64,000 bases of DNA from Holothuria scabra (Eukaryota > Echinodermata > Holothuroidea > Aspidochirotida > Holothuriidae), in NCBI GenBank assembly GCA_037179385.1, contig CM074180.1, forward strand, positions 32,965,455 through 33,029,454, read 5' to 3'. The notes under the pieces were generated by a model. It was given only the letters and a program-made list of their open reading frames with translations. It did not search any database and had not been told where the DNA came from. This document shows positions 22,700 to 34,552 of this stretch, piece by piece. How positions within the stretch are numbered: position 1 is the stretch's first letter; every line of letters starts with the position of its first letter. The position numbers were made by a program, and so were the translations under genes.

Positions 22700-23515
22700 A
22701 GTTTAAAATAAGTGCCATTCTTGTTCAAACTAATGGATAGATGATGGAGTTACCGGTACTTTACTTAATGGGCAAAAATAAATCTCCCAACAAATCTTAC
22801 TTTTAGTCCCTTGTCCACACTTAAATAAGGCACCTGTCCAGCACAACACTCACATGAACCTATAGCAGCCTGTATATTGTTGAAATTGCTCAAGGTCATG
22901 TCCCCATTTTCTGAATGTGTGTGGTGCCTACCCATAGGGTTCACTGCTTGTAATCTGTACGGTAACCCATTTGCCATTATTGCGGCATGAGGCTATACTT
23001 TGATTTCAAATTAATCCTTTATTGACAGGGACTCTTGTGGTATTATTGGTTTTCCTAGGCAATAATGGAATATCTAGGTAAAAGAAGAGGTAATGAGGGG
23101 TGAGATAGACTAAATATTTCCACCAAATGTCAACAGTTTTTTTTTTTTTTTATTATTTATTTAAGGTAAAAGCTGGTCCCCAGATTCCTGAATATTTTAA
23201 AAGAAAGCCCCTCCAGGCCTGTGTGGAGACAAAAATATATAGTAAAACACCAGGTAAAAAGTGCAGAGATTCATCACTTCCTGTCACATGCAATAAAGTG
23301 CCTTGTTTTAGGACAAAATCTAGCTCACTTCCAGCATTTGTAAAGATGACTAAACACAAGGTGCTCTTCACACACCTTATAGCTTTACCACATGATTGAA
23401 CAGTTACATGTGACCACAGGTCAGACTTGATATCAAGTCCCCTGAAACAGCTCATCTTGGAAAAGTGCAATGACCTCTGTCTATCCCACATGTTCAGTTT
23501 CTGCACTTTTGCTGG
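22700..23515. other. No gene; 18-bp T run
   Basis: A T run lies at about 23135-23151. The overlapping frames 23127-23399 (plus) and 23153-23506 (minus) have no domain and cover the same DNA. Confidence 0.4.
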
Positions 23516-23517
23516 CT

Positions 23518-23905
23518 AGCAAGTTAGTTCAATAGGGTTTTAGGGCTCAGTTTATAACCAATTGACTTAAAAGGGACAATCCTCTCACCCCAAACTACAC
23601 TTCTAGTATAGGGTAACAGAAACTCTCAATTGGTTCAGCCTTTTGATTGACTGCTAATTCAAACAATGCAGAGTACCAAAACTTATATTACACAGCATGA
23701 ACTGTTCTGTGTTTTGATTATACACATTGAGCTTTCTATATTCACCCAGAGGCAATAAAATGAGATTGCCTGGAGGAGGGTGAATTTCAGAAAATTGTGG
23801 GAGGGGCTTTAATAATTAAAAAGGTTAGGAGAATTGGTACTGTTTAAGATGAGAAAATTGGGCCTTTAAGTCAGGCTGGCCACAGCCAACTGTGACTACT
23901 GTATG
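23518..23905 (-). mobile_element. SINE family C split by MITE family B copy 4
   Basis: Reading the minus strand, the SINE body enters as GGCTGTGGCCAGCCTGAC, meets TTAA, and is interrupted by 295 bp of family B (23571-23865). After a second TTAA it resumes as GTCAATTGGTTATAAACTGAG and ends in the SINE tail. Removing the insert and one TTAA restores a continuous SINE. This shows directly that family B targets and duplicates TTAA, and that this B copy is younger than the SINE. Confidence 0.88.
23571..23865 (+). mobile_element. MITE family B, copy 4 (inside a SINE)
   Basis: Begins AAGGGACAATCCTCTCACCCC and ends GAGAAAATTGGGCCT, with TTAA at 23567-23570 and 23866-23869. The interior has CTCAATTGGTTCAGCC and TTGTGGGAGGGGCTTTAATA. 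Confidence 0.9.
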
Positions 23906-23938
23906 CGAAGAATGAGATCTGTCACAATTGCTTAAAAA

Positions 23939-24480
23939 GTGTACCTCAAGTAAAAAATTCAAAAATATGTGTTCAGCAACATGAAAAATGAATTATAACA
24001 GTCCAACTCCCATCTTCATAGGACATTCTTGAGCCAAAATATAGAATGTTGAAGTTTATTCACTCAAATTAAAATGGTACATTGCACAATAATTTGTAAT
24101 GTCATTGATGTACTATTCGAAGTACAATCTTTGTGTTTCTTTGTTTTTCTGAAAGTTACTGCACCTTTTACAAAGGTGTGTAGCACTCTTACTCTTATGA
24201 CCTGATTTACCTAATTAAGCCTTTTCTGTGTAATATGCTATGGAGCAAAAAGAAGTGTTCAAGGTCACAAAAATTTAAAAGGGAAACAAAGCAGGTAATG
24301 TGAGTTGTAAAACATAAAAGTTACAAATGGTCACACAATGGACTAATTTGTTTTAAGTGAATAAATTTCAACATTTTATACCTCAGCGCAAGAATGCCCT
24401 ACAAAGATGGGAGTTGGAATGTTAGAGTTCATTTTTCATGCTATTTAATAAACATTTTTGAATTTTTTTAATTGCATACA
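23939..24480 (+). mobile_element. Palindromic MITE family A, copy 2
   Basis: Same orientation as copy 1. The left arm (GTGTACCTCAAG, CATGAAAAATGAATTATAACAG, CCATCTTCATAGGACATTCTTGAG) pairs with the right arm (AGAATGCCCTACAAAGATGG, ATTCATTTTTCATGC). The outermost right 10 bp is diverged. Confidence 0.85.
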
Positions 24481-24484
24481 TCTC

Positions 24485-26100
24485 AAAAGGTTGAGCTAAG
24501 GGAATCTAGTACAAAAAGTCTTACTTCAAACACCTTTTCTTGTGCCTTCTAAATTTTTCCATAAATGGGGGTTAAGTTGTTTAATAGTTAAAGCTACATC
24601 ACATCTCAGCTAAAATTTGGAACCTTGTGAAGCTAGTATCTATATCATTTCTGGATGTTCTTCATAATCTTTTCCATCCAGGATGTTTTTTTTAAAATTG
24701 ATTAAACTTGTAGCAACCAAAAAAAGATTTGTGTTACAGAAATGTAGTCGTTATCTCAGCTGCCAAATCGAAAGATGAGAGGCAGGAGCTCCCCATTTTC
24801 TAAACGTTTAATTCCACTTTGTAATGTCATTTTGCAAATTACTTCCGTAGAAATAGAAAATGCCAACAATATCACATTGTTTTATAATTTTACACAACCC
24901 TTACCTTTCCAATAAACTTGGAAAAAACCTTCTATGACTTAATAAGTCAGTTCCTTCTGCTCATCCATACTTTTTAAACATTAGTCAAAGGTTCATTCAT
25001 TTTGTTCTTAACTTTTAACATTAAATTCAGTACAATGGATTTGCGTCTTTTTTAAATGAATACAATTATAATTCCTTTTTCAAATAGCTCATTTCTGACA
25101 GGTGAAACCATGGATTGTTGTTGCGTAAAGACAGATCTGCCACATTTTGGCCCCACTGAGGATTATCTCCAGACTTCCTGCTTTCTTTAAATCATGCATG
25201 GTTTCATATTCCACTGTTGTCTACACATTCCAACCATGAACTTGTCCACCTGCAAAAGAAATTTATTGTATACAAAGTTAGACAAAGACAACAGCTGTTA
25301 TGCAAAGATCATGTTTTATTGTTTTCTATGAATTACTTTCTTTTGTTTTCAAAAAGCCAGTGACAAAGTTATTCCGGCATCTCAACAAGACTATAAAGGA
25401 GTGAATTAGACACAAAATGACAAAAGAAGAGAATTTGGCAGGTGTAAGTAGATCTCTAGAGTAACAAAGGACTGCAACTGAGCCCTTTAGTAGCTCTTAA
25501 AAATTGCAACCATGAATTATTGATCAGGTGTTGTGTTGTCTCTGAGATCTTGTCGATTTCACTTCGAGTTTGTTCACAAGCCTGCTGTGATTGTGCCCTT
25601 GACAGAGAAATTTTATTCTCGGCCCACACCGTTACAGGTATGTTTTGGGGCACACACCTGTTGCGAACAATGACACCCCCAAGACAGCAAACACACAACA
25701 AAAGGAACATACCAAAGACCGGATGACGTAAATTATTTAAAACTAATGTAAAAACAAAATTTATGAGAACAAGAATTATATAAAAAGAGGGACATGGTAT
25801 AAAACAGGGACAGCAATGTATTCTGGGTTAAGTCACGAAAATATAAAGAATTCTCTTGTGCATGGAAGGAGCGAAAAAAAAAACTGTAATAGTCTAGTAA
25901 GCAACAGGTGCACTTCAAAATCAAATGGGTGGCATGACCATCTCCCAAAATTCAAATCTACAGGTATACAGGATGAACTGCACACTTCCATGAGAATCAT
26001 TGTAGACTATGAAGGTAAGTGGGACTTAAACGTTGGATGGCCAAAACTAAGAGGGAAGGATGATTGATCTACATTCTAGAGACAGAAATTATGAAGTGTG
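24485..26100. other. No gene or repeat recognised
   Basis: The minus-strand frame 25456-25710 starts with a hydrophobic, signal-like stretch (MFLLLCVCCLGGVIV) but has no recognisable domain after it and no conserved neighbour. I do not call it a gene. Confidence 0.4.
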
Positions 26101-26107
26101 TTTATAT

Positions 26108-26480
26108 CTACCTGGTATCACTGAGTGGATACCCTCAAGGGTAATACCTGCCTGCTATCTCAAATGGTGGATACCCCCCCCAGCATGTGATATCTGTCTG
26201 GTCCCTCTAGTGGTGCATACCATCAAGGGTGATACTTTCCTGGGCCCTCTAGTGGTGGAAACCCTCTATGGTGATAGTTGGTCCCTCTAATGGCACATAG
26301 CATCTAGGGAGGTATGTCCTGGTCCCTCTAATGTTAGCCTGAGATACCCTCAAGGATATCACTTGCCTGGTCCCAATGGTGTTACCTGCCTCCAGTGGTA
26401 GGTACCATCAAGGCTGTTATTTGTGTGGTACTACCAAGTGCTAGATATCCTGGGTTAACTGAACTTCCTGGTATTGCTAT
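26108..26480 (+). repeat. Degenerate ~41-bp minisatellite
   Basis: About eight diverged units of the form CTGGTCCCTCTAGTGGT-x-ATACCxTCAAGGGTGATA. Unit length varies from 39 to 47 bp and identity falls to the right. Confidence 0.75.
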
Positions 26481-26724
26481 TGCTAGACATTGTTTCTTTG
26501 ATCCTTTGATCTTCTTAAATTTATTCTTTCTTTCTACTGATGCAATTCCCAGCCCTACGAGTTAATGTGCCTCCAACACTTGCCAAAATTGTCCCCAATG
26601 TTAACAAACCAATTTAGGTCTGTAAGTTTGATGTACAGTATTGCCAGGTATTAATGAACCTTTTTTAATGTTTCAAATTGTTGGTTTCAATTGGATGTAG
26701 CTATCACCACAAATCTGGGCATCC

Positions 26725-27050
26725 CACGAGGCAGAAGATTCAAGAGACCAAAAAAATTAATATAAGAAAAGTTCTGCAAGACTGAAAGTGTATATGCAAA
26801 GGTTCGTCAGACCAAAAATGTGAAAGGCTTCACAAGACCAAAAGGGTGAAGGGGTCCTCGAGACCAAAAATGAGAAAGGGCCCACAAACACAAGTCAGCA
26901 GGTTTGTAATGTTAGTCTTGCAAACCTTATATTCTTTTGGGTCTTGATAACCCTATATTCTTTTTGGTGTGGCAAACTTTTGGCCTCGTGAACTCTATAA
27001 CATTTCTTATCTTGTGAACCATCAGTCTCACAATCTGAAACCCCACGGAT
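26725..27050. repeat. Two inverted short tandem arrays (fold-back)
   Basis: The left array (about 26725-26890) has five units of ~27-36 bp starting AGACCAAAAATG or similar. The right array (about 26910-27050) has units that are inverted versions (TATTCTTTTGGGTCTTG, TATTCTTTTTGGTGTGGC, CTTTTGGCCTCGTG). A tandem array has therefore been copied in inverse orientation with ~20 bp between. Confidence 0.65.
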
Positions 27051-27054
27051 TGTG

Positions 27055-28165
27055 TGATAAAACTTTATGTATCCATTACACAAATAATTTTGTGTGAACT
27101 TCAAACCACTTCAAACCTTGAAAGGCTCTCTTATTATTACAGTATAGTCATATCCCCCCTGCAGGAGTTGTTTTATACCATGAAACTAAACAAAACAAAA
27201 GCAAACATGATGCCTACAACTTACATTGTGATATCTCCAACATGCAAACATTGTCATATGACATCAACAACGAGTAATTCAAAGTTACTGGAGTACAGTA
27301 ATACTTGAAAGAAATTTGTGGTTCATATTTATTCAAAATGGAGCTGGAAGGTTGAAATAACCTTTTGCAAATTATGAGGTAACTTGGCAAATGCAAACAG
27401 GTTTTGCATTTTTTTAGACACAGTAAATGTACACTAAATTTATGTTCATCATTCACAGTATTAACTGACATAACTGTTTATCTTTGTATACCACACATCA
27501 ACAGTCAAAAGAAAGACAAAAAAGAACAACACTCCTCAGCAAAAAGAATCAAAACTGAATTGTGAAACGTTTCCAAAAGGATAATTTGAAGGCATATTCT
27601 GGAGACAAAATTCATTAACATCAAGATATGCAGGAAAATTTTCTTTTTTAGGAGGTGAAAACTGCATCTCACTAGCATATAGACTTCCAAGATACAAATT
27701 TATAAAGTAATGCAATATTTTCTTTGGATTTGGTGCATCATGGAAAATCTGTGATGTTATTGCAGCACACTAATTTGACATTTCATTCAATTTTTTTGTA
27801 ATTTTGATTTTGCTGCATGCAATATTAACTAACAGTGGTGGTTGTACTCTACTTATGATGAAGAGTAATGCTTAATCTACAGGCAAAGATATTTAAACAT
27901 TCCAACAGTATCAAATTTCAACGACAAAAGGACTTTAACTTGTAAAAGAAAACCAAAAGGAATCAGAGATAGTGTGTCCACATTACATAACTTTTTTTAA
28001 GCTTTTTCTTGGCTTCCATACTTTCTAAATCTCATTTGAAACTCAATAGATACCGATGACATAACTCAATGCCCAATAAAGGCTAGAAACAATTCAAAGG
28101 AGGTAAAAATATTTCTCTCATCAAAAGTTGCTGTTCCTCAAAGATAAAACTATGAAGTAAAAAAA
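27055..28165. other. No gene or repeat recognised
   Basis: AT-rich sequence. Frames at 27054-27308, 27214-27471 and 27505-27690 are low-complexity translations without domains. Confidence 0.4.
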
Positions 28166-28166
28166 T

Positions 28167-28283
28167 CTGGGGCCCATTCCACAAAGACTTACACACAATC
28201 TTAAGTTTGATTCCCCATACTTATTAGTCAACAGTAAATCATACTTAAGATCGTGCGTAACTCTTTGTGGAACGGGCCCCTGG
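28167..28283. mobile_element. MITE family K (GGGGCCC ends, ~40-bp inverted repeats)
   Basis: CTGGGGCCCATTCCACAAAG at the left and, inverted, CTTTGTGGAACGGGCCCCTGG at the right continue inward through CTTAAG pairs. The element is 117 bp, two thirds of it in the arms. Similar ends are widespread in invertebrate genomes. Confidence 0.85.
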
Positions 28284-28929
28284 TCAACATAACATAAAAT
28301 GTATAAAATGAACCAAACAGAATTAAAAGTGTTCCTTTTTTCTTCAATTCCAAACAATAGCATTTTTGTAGAAATAGCACACAATTGCCCACACTAAAAA
28401 GGGTCTCAGGGCTGTTGACCTAGATTTCTGCTATACTTCCGGTTAGGTCAATAGCTGTAACTGCTTGGTGAAAATAATAACACTTCCAAATCTTTTAAAG
28501 TTTAAAAATTTTATTGACCATTAATATTCAATATTTGTTAACATTAGTAATGATGTCTGTTGACCTTTACAATGAATTTAACCATAATCTTGACATTTTG
28601 CCGGGAGAACTTTGGGTAAGATCGAAAGGACATTTACTCAAATTTGTGGCAGTGCTGAAATGTACATCTCCGCAGCATTCATCAGCCACCAACACCGAAC
28701 TGTTACTAAATTAAAAAAGTTAAGATTTTTCAGCAAATTTGCAAAAAAATTCAGAAAATAGGACTGCCTTGGCAAACCTAATGATGGAAAGTCTTAATGC
28801 AGGCAAATTTGGTCAGAAAAGTGTGGCAATTATGTCAGAAACTTCAGTTTAATTTTTCGAGCTGGAAGTGGTGTGATTTACCTTTCTGTGTAATATTATA
28901 TATGTGGTTTTAAACAACATTGTAGGGAG

Positions 28930-29205
28930 CACAAACATGTGGTCCCACCATGGCACATTTACAGGTTCCTATCCAAATAGTTGTTTTTACCCAATAGGAT
29001 AACTCTTTATCATGAATACAATCAATGACTATGAATATTAACAGCTCATATTTTTACAAGCTATTTTTATAACTAATTGTCTCAAGTTTAGACAAACATT
29101 CAGATGGCCCTTCCATGGCACGTTTACCGCTAACTGCCCAGTACACAGTTGTCTCTACCCAATAGAAGCAGGTCTTTATGATGAACACAACCAATAAGAA
29201 AGTAG
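28930..29205 (+). repeat. Diverged direct duplication with 165-bp spacing
   Basis: At 28936 and 29101 matching blocks appear in the same order: CCATGGCACxTTTAC, AGTTGTxTxTACCCAATAG, TCTTTATxATGAAxACAAxCAAT. The intervening 65 bp do not match. It could be an old tandem duplication or two regulatory modules. Confidence 0.6.
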
Positions 29206-31160
29206 ATAGATGTCATTCATTCTTTAACCCTACATGGGGATGATGATCATCACAATTTTCTCTGGGTCTGTCAAAGTCTTAAAACTTCTTCAGACATCTT
29301 TATGAATGCATGGTCACAAATTTTGACAAACTCCTACCTATCATGGGTCAAGGTGAATATTCTCATTTAGACTTTCCTGACAGCTAATCATGTAATCACA
29401 ACCTTCTGAGCCCCCCAAAGAGTGACTACAGCAAGCAGTACAGAAAATGACTGTTTCGTTCACTTTTACTGTGTTTAACTTCACTATGGGAAAAATAGAA
29501 ATAAAAGAGGGTTGCTTCGCTTTATTGAGTAAAAATGTAAAGTAACGCACATGATCAACTACCATGTCCCTCAGTGCTGAAATAATCAAGTTTTAGATAA
29601 GCACCCCCACCTGGAACCCCAAATTTTTAACTAGGACCCGACTAGACATAAAAACCATGGAGCGTAGTTTTCAGGACCCCTGGTGTTAAGCCTTATAATG
29701 GGGCTTTTTTTGAGCAAAAACTTGACCCACTGAAAATTTTAGAGGCTTTCATACATCACATCTGGCACCTTTTAAAATAATTTGTGTTCTAAAAACTATC
29801 TTGTTCCTCCCTTTTAACTAATTTGTCAGGCTGTGGATATATATGGACACCATACAATGTGGACAGGCTTAGGGTGAACCACACATAATATTCCCTTACG
29901 CTTCTATCTTCACAACTGCCTACTAACAACAACTGAATTTGTTTGCCCAGGAAAAGTTATCCTGAAACATAATTCATGTAAGTTTCTATGAACCAAGCAA
30001 TAATAAAACAACACACAGCAAGGTAAAAAAGACTTTTCTTCCTTTCTATTTGCCAGTGGCAGTCTGTCACCCCTTCGAGAGTCGAATTATCCTTGAAGAA
30101 AATATTCTAAAGTATTCTTTGGTGTCCAGACAGAGAGTTAATTACAAGTCTCAATGGCAGTTCTCAAGTTCAAGGTTATCATAATTTGCTGTGTAATACT
30201 TAAATCTTGTCACTTGTTTATTGGTGGCAAGACTGACTCCGAAATGATGATTTTTTTGTGAAAAAAATCCTCTTGGTACAACATGTCCTTTGATTTGGAT
30301 TCAGATTTTTAACTAAACTTGGAGAAAACAATTTCACAAATAACAAGTCCTACCCTGATCAATTCAAACTTGAAAAAGAATTGTTAAGAACACCAAATTT
30401 CTATTCATAGAAGAAGGAGGGAAATTACTGAGTGACAATTGGTCAGTGATTGCTTCCAAAAGTTCTGTCCTATTCTGAATCATCAAATTCTTTGGTTTCT
30501 TCAAGCAAGAAAGAATTAAAAAGAAAATATGCGCCATTGTCCTCTGATATCTGTGAATCAAGCAAAGGGCTTGTACCCACAGACACTTATTGAAATCTTC
30601 ATAGTAACAATTTAAAAGCAAGTTGATGCCAAACCCTAAATGTAAGAGAACATAGCTGTATTAAAAAAGTAAACTTTGTTTTCCATTCTTACAACTAAAA
30701 CTGAGGGGGGGTGGGGTGGGGGGGGGGTCAGAGAGAAAGAGAAATGCAGCAAGAAATTCATGCTCCATCTCCTCCCTCCTCTCAGAGAGGATCAGTCTTA
30801 GCTTTTCATTGGAGGGGACTACTAAGGTAGTATGGGTCTGTATGCATTCCTCTTTTCAAACAGTATGGTGAATTAAATAAAGTCACACACATCATACCAA
30901 TTTCTGTGGCTGACGTGTTGTCATGAACACTTGAAATATTTCAACCAGTGCATCATAAACATTTTTCAACATTTCACACTTCCATGAAGCTCTTTGCTTG
31001 GAAAGTTTAACCTCCTTTGGGATTTATTCACATTCTGAGGTGGGTGGACAAATAACACATGGAACTTTATGTCTTCAATGAAAGGCTATAGTTGAAACAT
31101 AGTTGAAAAAAATTTCTTGGAATTAAAAATAGAAGTTCCTGTTTTGAATAAGAGTATGTC
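29205..31160. other. No gene; G-rich tract
   Basis: A G-rich run at 30704-30728 (G7 T G4 T G10 form) could fold as a G-quadruplex. Frames at 29341-29589 and 30364-30621 have no recognisable domain. Confidence 0.4.
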
Positions 31161-31164
31161 AAAG

Positions 31165-31392
31165 ATGAATTAGTTAGTTTGATTGGTTTTTATGTCTCAA
31201 CCTATAAAAGCTTCTGGTTTAATTCAGTGGTGCCCATGGCCTGACTCCATTGTTTATTTGAAGCACCACGATAAATGGCAGGTTCCATTTTTTAAAAGTC
31301 TTTGTGAATGACTCAACCTGGGAATTGAACCCCCAACCTCCTGTATGTGAAATGAATGCTCAAGAGCAATCAGCATACTGGAAAAGCCAGGG
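31165..31392 (-). mobile_element. SINE family C, full-length diverged copy
   Basis: On the minus strand, a tRNA-like head with B-box GGGGTTCAATTCCCAGG is followed by TTGAGTCATTC, AAAGACTTTTAAAAAATGGAACC, AACAATGGAGT and a CAAACTAACTAATTC tail. The 123-codon minus-strand frame 31254-31625 reads through the head and is not a gene. Confidence 0.75.
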
Positions 31393-31394
31393 AA

Positions 31395-33450
31395 TAGTAA
31401 AAGAAACAATAAAATTTTGAAGGGGAAGGATAAAAAAGAAGAAGCAAAAAAGAAAAACCAATTCAAAGAAATAACAAAGAATTCTCTAAAGATGAGATCA
31501 TACATTACGATATCACGTGACACCGGCAGCAGCTTTATTTTTAACAGAAACTGAGGCAGATGTCCAAAAATGGGGGCAATTTGAAGCAACTTGTTTAAGG
31601 ATGAAGCGAGGGACAGCAACTGCATTAGTTCTTAAGATTTATAAGCAGGTGGGAAAAGGGACTATCTAGACCTGGGTCATGCACCTGAGGTTACCCAGTC
31701 TCCATGGTGTTGCTGGTCCTGGACTTACTGCATTTAAGTAGGCATTACATGTGAGGTTCTGGGGAAGAAGTAGATTCTAAGCTTCATTGCTTCAAATTCC
31801 CACGACCCCCTGGTTTGGAAATCTATGAGCACCAATACTTACCTCCTATTTTGGCAAGTAGTAAAGATGATGTCATAGGGCAAAATTTACCAGAGGTCAC
31901 CTGGTGTCACTTTGCTATTAGAAGCTTGCCAGGGATCATAAGTTGGACAATTGTTTTGAGGTTTGCAACCCATGATTAATCTAAAATGGCCTCTTTTAAT
32001 CCTCTGCTTTCTCCAATCAGCAAACAGGATCGAAGACTGCTTGTCTCAACAAGAAGAACAATTCATTTCCTTATCTTTGCTTATGACTGGGTGTCTTCCA
32101 ACTGTATTTGGTAATTCATACCAATCCAGGGTCCCCGCCCAAATGCCTGATTCGTTGGGCATGTACTGTAGTTAATAGAGTTCTAAAGCAACTGTCTTTG
32201 AAATGCATGAAACTGTCTTTGAAGTGCATGAAAACAACTGCTTAAAACTCATTGGTCAAATACTGTTTTGTTCAAAACAAAGTTGTCTTTTCCTATTTCA
32301 TTGAGTGAATTATCTATACTTTAATTTCTCTATTGAAACTGTAGAAATATCAAACCAACAATGACCTCATAAGGGCCATATTTTCAAGTTCTATCTAATT
32401 TGAACTGTAAGGAACTTATAATTATTTCTTATCTGCCTTATCAGCCCACACAGTACTATGATAACAAAATCAAGGGCTTCCTGTTGACAGTGTTTGAAGG
32501 GAACCATTGTTCCTTGCTATCAACTTCAGTAATTTAAATTGCCCTTAATGAAACCACCTCTATTGAAGTCTTTTATACACAAAACTCCAAAAACTGCCAG
32601 AAAACCCCAAAATGAATCACTTGGTAAATATCTAAAGACCAGTAAAATAAGTATGGCTAATACATGAAAAGTTACAAAAAGCTGTGATAATCCTAACAAC
32701 AAAAATTCCTTTATATGGCCCTACCTCCTTGTAATCAAATTTAATTTCAAGGCAAGGGAATCATTTTATGACAGCTTTAGTAATGTAATTACTATAACTA
32801 AAATCAGTTAATTGCATCTAGCTTAATTTGTAAAGAGAATATTGTGAGATAAAAAGGAATGCCACAGACACTTTTAGTCATCTCAAGCTTTCTCTGACTT
32901 AATTGATTCTGTTATGAAGTACATGCATGGTTACTCTCCAAAGCATCTGCAGTTTTGTTTTCAATTTTAAATAGAGATTGTACCAAAGCAACTTATTTGC
33001 ACTCCCAAACAGAAATCCTGAGATGAATGTCAAAAGGCCATGATGCAGTCTTTAATGGGTCAGCCCTGTCAAATTAGCTGCTTTAGAGACAGTTGGTCCT
33101 TTGCATGCTACAGTATGGTCTTCAGGAGTCCCAACCTTTTCAGCATGACATCAAGGATGTCTGGCATTAAAGTGAGAGCCATTTGATTGCTGGAATGAAA
33201 ATTAACTCCTGGAGGTCATTAAAAACATCATTTATTCATTGATAGAAAATTTGAAGGTGCTATGCTTGTGGACCACCAAATGAACAATGGGCACAAGGTA
33301 AAGATACAATTGAAAGAAGCAACTTGTTCTGTAAACATGAAAGCCAACAGTAGGGCACGTACTGTACCTCTTCTCATGACACATTACTATTACTCTAATT
33401 TGTAGGCTTCTTATACCTAGCGGGGTAACAGGGCTGTGATTGTGAACTAA
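31395..33450. other. No gene or repeat recognised
   Basis: Frames at 31963-32175 and 33232-33468 lack domains. Nothing else stands out on either strand. Confidence 0.4.
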
Positions 33451-33454
33451 AATC

Positions 33455-34375
33455 ATCACAGCTCCCACTCAAGTTCTGAACAGGTAGCTGCAGGTACTCC
33501 TTTGACCTGTCTGTTTGGGAACCACTGGCCAGGAGGTGAGGTGGGGGTCCTCTTTCTCCTTTTTGAAAAGTTTTGAATTTAAGAATGGTAGCAATTTTTT
33601 GGCAAACCAGTCAACATTTCTTTGAGTATCTTCACTGATACTCACAAAATTGCAGAATTAAAACGTTCCCTCATCATAGCAATCATTGGTTGTCCATGTT
33701 ACCATTATTTGTGATGTCACAGTTCAGGAATTACACAGCACCTTCGTCTTGAAATAAATTTACTGCTGAGTAATATGCCAATTAAGAGTAGGGTGGCAGT
33801 GTTAAATTCACAAGGAAATGCCGTCTCAGAGTAAATTTTTAGGAATTATTTGACCTTAAAGGAATTGCAGTATAGGATATGAGTATAAGTTGAGCAAAGT
33901 GTTTATGCAGGCCAGATAGTGCAAAGAAAATCACATATTTTTGCAAAAGGCAGGGCATTTATGATAAAATTGGCTCAAACACTTTGTTCGTTTGTTAGGT
34001 TGAAATTTTTGAGATAATTGCCCCACCTCTGACTTACAAACTGGCATTTGCTTTTGATGCTGAATCCATGCAGCCATTAATACTTTTCTTATATTAGAAT
34101 ATTTTCAATACCTGCTACAAAAGAAAGCTAATAGTGCACAATCATTGTAACAATCCTGGCAGACAGATAAATGCATCACATGTGACCAATAATTTTCAGA
34201 ATTTGTAGTTTATTTGGGAGCCAGAGGTACACTTCCCAAGGTAGGGTTTATTTTGTGACTATATCTGAAAGACAGGCTTTTGAAAGGTTTCAGTGGATCA
34301 AGGGGGTTTGGGTGTTCAAATGTGGGTCAATCTTGCAGAAAGGCAGGTCACTTGGGAGGTACCTATGAATCACTA
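33455..34375 (-). repeat. ~0.9-kb dispersed repeat L, copy 1, carrying a RING-like exon relic
   Basis: It aligns in the same order and at similar spacing with 61465-62470. On the plus strand the shared blocks are CAAGTTC...GACxTGxCTGT...CTGGCC, then CTCCTTTTTGAAAAGTTTTGAATTTAAGAA with TTTTTTGGCAAAxCAGT, then (minus-strand) coding-like sequence, then TACCTGCTxCAAA, then GGTTTGGGTGTTCAAATG and AGGTCACTTGxGAGGTA. The match extends over apparent non-coding flanks. This means either a segmental duplication of a gene piece or a mobile element that carries an exon. Confidence 0.6.
33934..34113 (-). pseudogene. RING-finger-like exon relic, copy 1
   Basis: A 57-codon minus-strand frame (33934-34104) contains VLMAAWIQHQKQMPVCKSEV. 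That matches the second half of a RING finger (a hydrophobic residue, Trp, and a Pro-x-Cys-Lys pair), with the first Cys of the CPxC pair replaced by Met. The upstream exon start, AGG after a pyrimidine-rich TTTCTTTTGTAGCAG that resembles a splice acceptor, is followed two codons later by a TGA stop, so it is broken. RING domains bind two zincs and usually act as E3 ubiquitin ligases. The first RING half would lie on another exon, and I do not find it. It is homologous in frame to 61902-62147, which makes chance less likely. Confidence 0.5.
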
Positions 34376-34552
34376 AATATTAATAGCAAAAAATTGCCAT
34401 CTTTTTTTAAATTAATCACATTTTCCATGTCTGTTGAACCAGCCCAAAATAATATCTACAGACACTGTACACCAAACATATAGGTCTGAACCCCATGAAG
34501 CAACTCTTGTAGCTCCACACTTGTAGCACCACTGGAAATATAAGAATACACG

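Noticed and set aside
25456..25710. Small secreted protein with signal-like N-terminus
   Set aside because: The hydrophobic start is suggestive, but the rest has no cysteine pattern or domain, and no promoter, intron or homology evidence is available.
31254..31625. 123-codon minus-strand frame with hydrophobic stretches
   Set aside because: Its C-terminal part is a reading of the SINE tRNA-like head (B-box), and the rest is AT-rich low-complexity sequence.
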